Assembly: GCA_002773845.1 (NCBI GenBank)
Contig: PEZZ01000007.1
Coordinates: 17,007 to 64,612, forward strand
Length of the DNA: 47,606 nucleotides
Origin: Candidatus Buchananbacteria bacterium CG10_big_fil_rev_8_21_14_0_10_42_9
Lineage (GTDB): Bacteria; Patescibacteriota; Patescibacteriia; Buchananbacterales; 21-14-0-10-42-9
Reading direction: 5' to 3'
Positions 46,892-47,606 of the stretch are shown here, in pieces. Positions within the stretch are counted from its first letter, which is position 1; the number at the start of each line of letters is the position of its first letter. Below the pieces are notes generated by a model that was not told where the DNA came from, searched no databases, and saw nothing but the letters and a program-made list of their open reading frames with translations. The position numbers were made by a program, and so were the translations under genes.

Positions 46892-47606
46892 ATGGAACGT
46901 AAAAAAATAATCATTGGTAATTGGAAAATGAAATTAAATCTTGGTGAAAGCGTAAGGCTAGCTAAGGGGTTGGTTAAGGCATTTAAAAAATATAACCGGG
47001 CGGCTGAAGTGGTGGCCTGCCCAAGTTTTGTCAGTTTGGTTGATGTGGCAGAAATTTTAGTCAAAAGTAAAATTCAGTTAGGCGCCCAAGACGTTTTTTG
47101 GGAAGCCGTCGGCGCTTTTACGGGCGAAGTTTCGCCTCAAACCTTGCAAGAAGTAAATTGCCGCTATGTTGTTTTAGGGCATTCTGAGCGGCGAACATAT
47201 TTGGGGGAAACCGACCAGATGGTGCATCAAAAAGTTAAAGCAGTTTTGGATCATAAAATGAGCCCAGTAGTATGTGTCGGTGAAACCTTAGAACAACGAC
47301 AAGAAAAACAACAAGATTATGTTGTCATTGGCCAAGTGACTAAAGCCTTAGAAGGCATAGCAGTCAAACCGAATGATAAGATTACAGTCGCTTATGAGCC
47401 GGTTTGGGTGATTGGATCTGGCCGCCCGGTCGCCCCAAGCGAGGCGCTACACATGCACCAATTAATCCGCCAAACTTTGATTGATATTTTTCCGCTAGAT
47501 GTAGTGCAACAAAATTTTAGAATTATTTACGGCGGGAGCATTGACGCTGAAAACGTGTCAGATTATAGCAGCTTAGAGCTAGTCGATGGATTTTTAGTTG
47601 GCGGCG
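46892..47606 (+). CDS. tpiA: Triosephosphate isomerase, 3' end cut
   Basis: Interconverts dihydroxyacetone phosphate and glyceraldehyde-3-phosphate. The first 238 residues are in the window, so only a short C-terminus is missing. IIIGNWKMKLN carries the N-terminal Asn and Lys of the active site. VVLGHSERRTYLGE has the catalytic His, CVGETLEQR and AYEPVWVIGSG the catalytic Glu, and IIYGGSIDAENV and DGFLVGG are the phosphate loops. The ATG at 46892 directly follows an inverted repeat and has no clear Shine-Dalgarno sequence apart from ACGGGG. Confidence 0.97.
   Translation, partial: MERKKIIIGNWKMKLNLGESVRLAKGLVKAFKKYNRAAEVVACPSFVSLVDVAEILVKSKIQLGAQDVFWEAVGAFTGEVSPQTLQEVNCRYVVLGHSERRTYLGETDQMVHQKVKAVLDHKMSPVVCVGETLEQRQEKQQDYVVIGQVTKALEGIAVKPNDKITVAYEPVWVIGSGRPVAPSEALHMHQLIRQTLIDIFPLDVVQQNFRIIYGGSIDAENVSDYSSLELVDGFLVGG

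Overview
The window looks like chromosome from a member of the Candidate Phyla Radiation (Patescibacteria, probably Parcubacteria-like). The evidence is as follows. The S10/spc ribosomal operon has no rpmD (uL30) between rpsE and rplO. Most genes start directly at an ATG one to three bases after the previous stop, without a Shine-Dalgarno sequence, and several promoters sit so close to the start codon that the mRNA must be leaderless. The core genes are AT-rich. TGA is a normal stop, so the genetic code is the standard bacterial one. The exact lineage cannot be read from the window alone.

Layout: (1) 1-10.1 kb holds glmS (5' end cut by the window edge), two nucleotide-sugar SDR enzymes, a PfkB kinase next to S-adenosylhomocysteine hydrolase, a ComEC channel protein split from its metallo-hydrolase half by a GIY-YIG gene, a receiver protein and ndk. 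(2) 10.1-15.25 kb is an accessory island. (3) 15.26-17.4 kb holds a CPA2-type antiporter, rpmB and an M50 protease. (4) 17.5-34.3 kb is the str/S10/spc translation cluster: rpsL-rpsG-fusA, tuf, rpsJ, then rplC to secY. (5) 34.3-42.4 kb holds adk, map, ruvX, recO, a pyrB-pyrI fusion, a short aspS, small hypotheticals and a YbaK-like deacylase. (6) 42.4-47.6 kb holds a zinc-ribbon gene, scpA-scpB, a D,D-carboxypeptidase, a DUF559 protein, a CYTH protein, a small membrane export protein and tpiA (cut at the right edge). REP-like palindromes fill most intergenic gaps and have even entered the comEC reading frame.

The island is the most unusual part. It consists of consecutive units. Four of them (units 2, 3, 4 and 6) share the same order: an upstream hairpin, a consensus sigma70-type promoter (TTGACA, 16-17 bp, TAnnnT), an ATG 9-10 bases after the -10 that opens a 18-28 codon peptide, an alternative-hairpin transcription attenuator ending in a U-run, then GC-rich unrelated small ORFs with very strong Shine-Dalgarno sequences (in unit 4 a tRNA-like sequence instead), and a terminator. 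The leader peptides carry different residue runs: Thr/Ile, Ile, Leu/Pro and Phe/aromatic. A fifth unit has a Leu- or Cys-rich leader. This is the architecture of amino-acid-responsive attenuators (thr, ilv, leu, phe leaders of enterobacteria), but here they precede unknown small proteins and a proline-anticodon tRNA-like sequence whose D- and T-loop invariant bases are replaced. Two units share an almost identical attenuator in front of different peptides and genes, as if the regulator were a reusable cassette.

The rest is mostly core metabolism and translation. Points of note there are the PyrBI fusion, an AspRS without the bacterial insertion domain, N- or C-terminal basic extensions on L3, L4, L22 and L23, and candidate small leader ORFs/hairpins before rpsL and tpiA, which suggest that short-leader attenuation may be used beyond the island. 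All functional statements are from reading the sequence; none was checked by database search.
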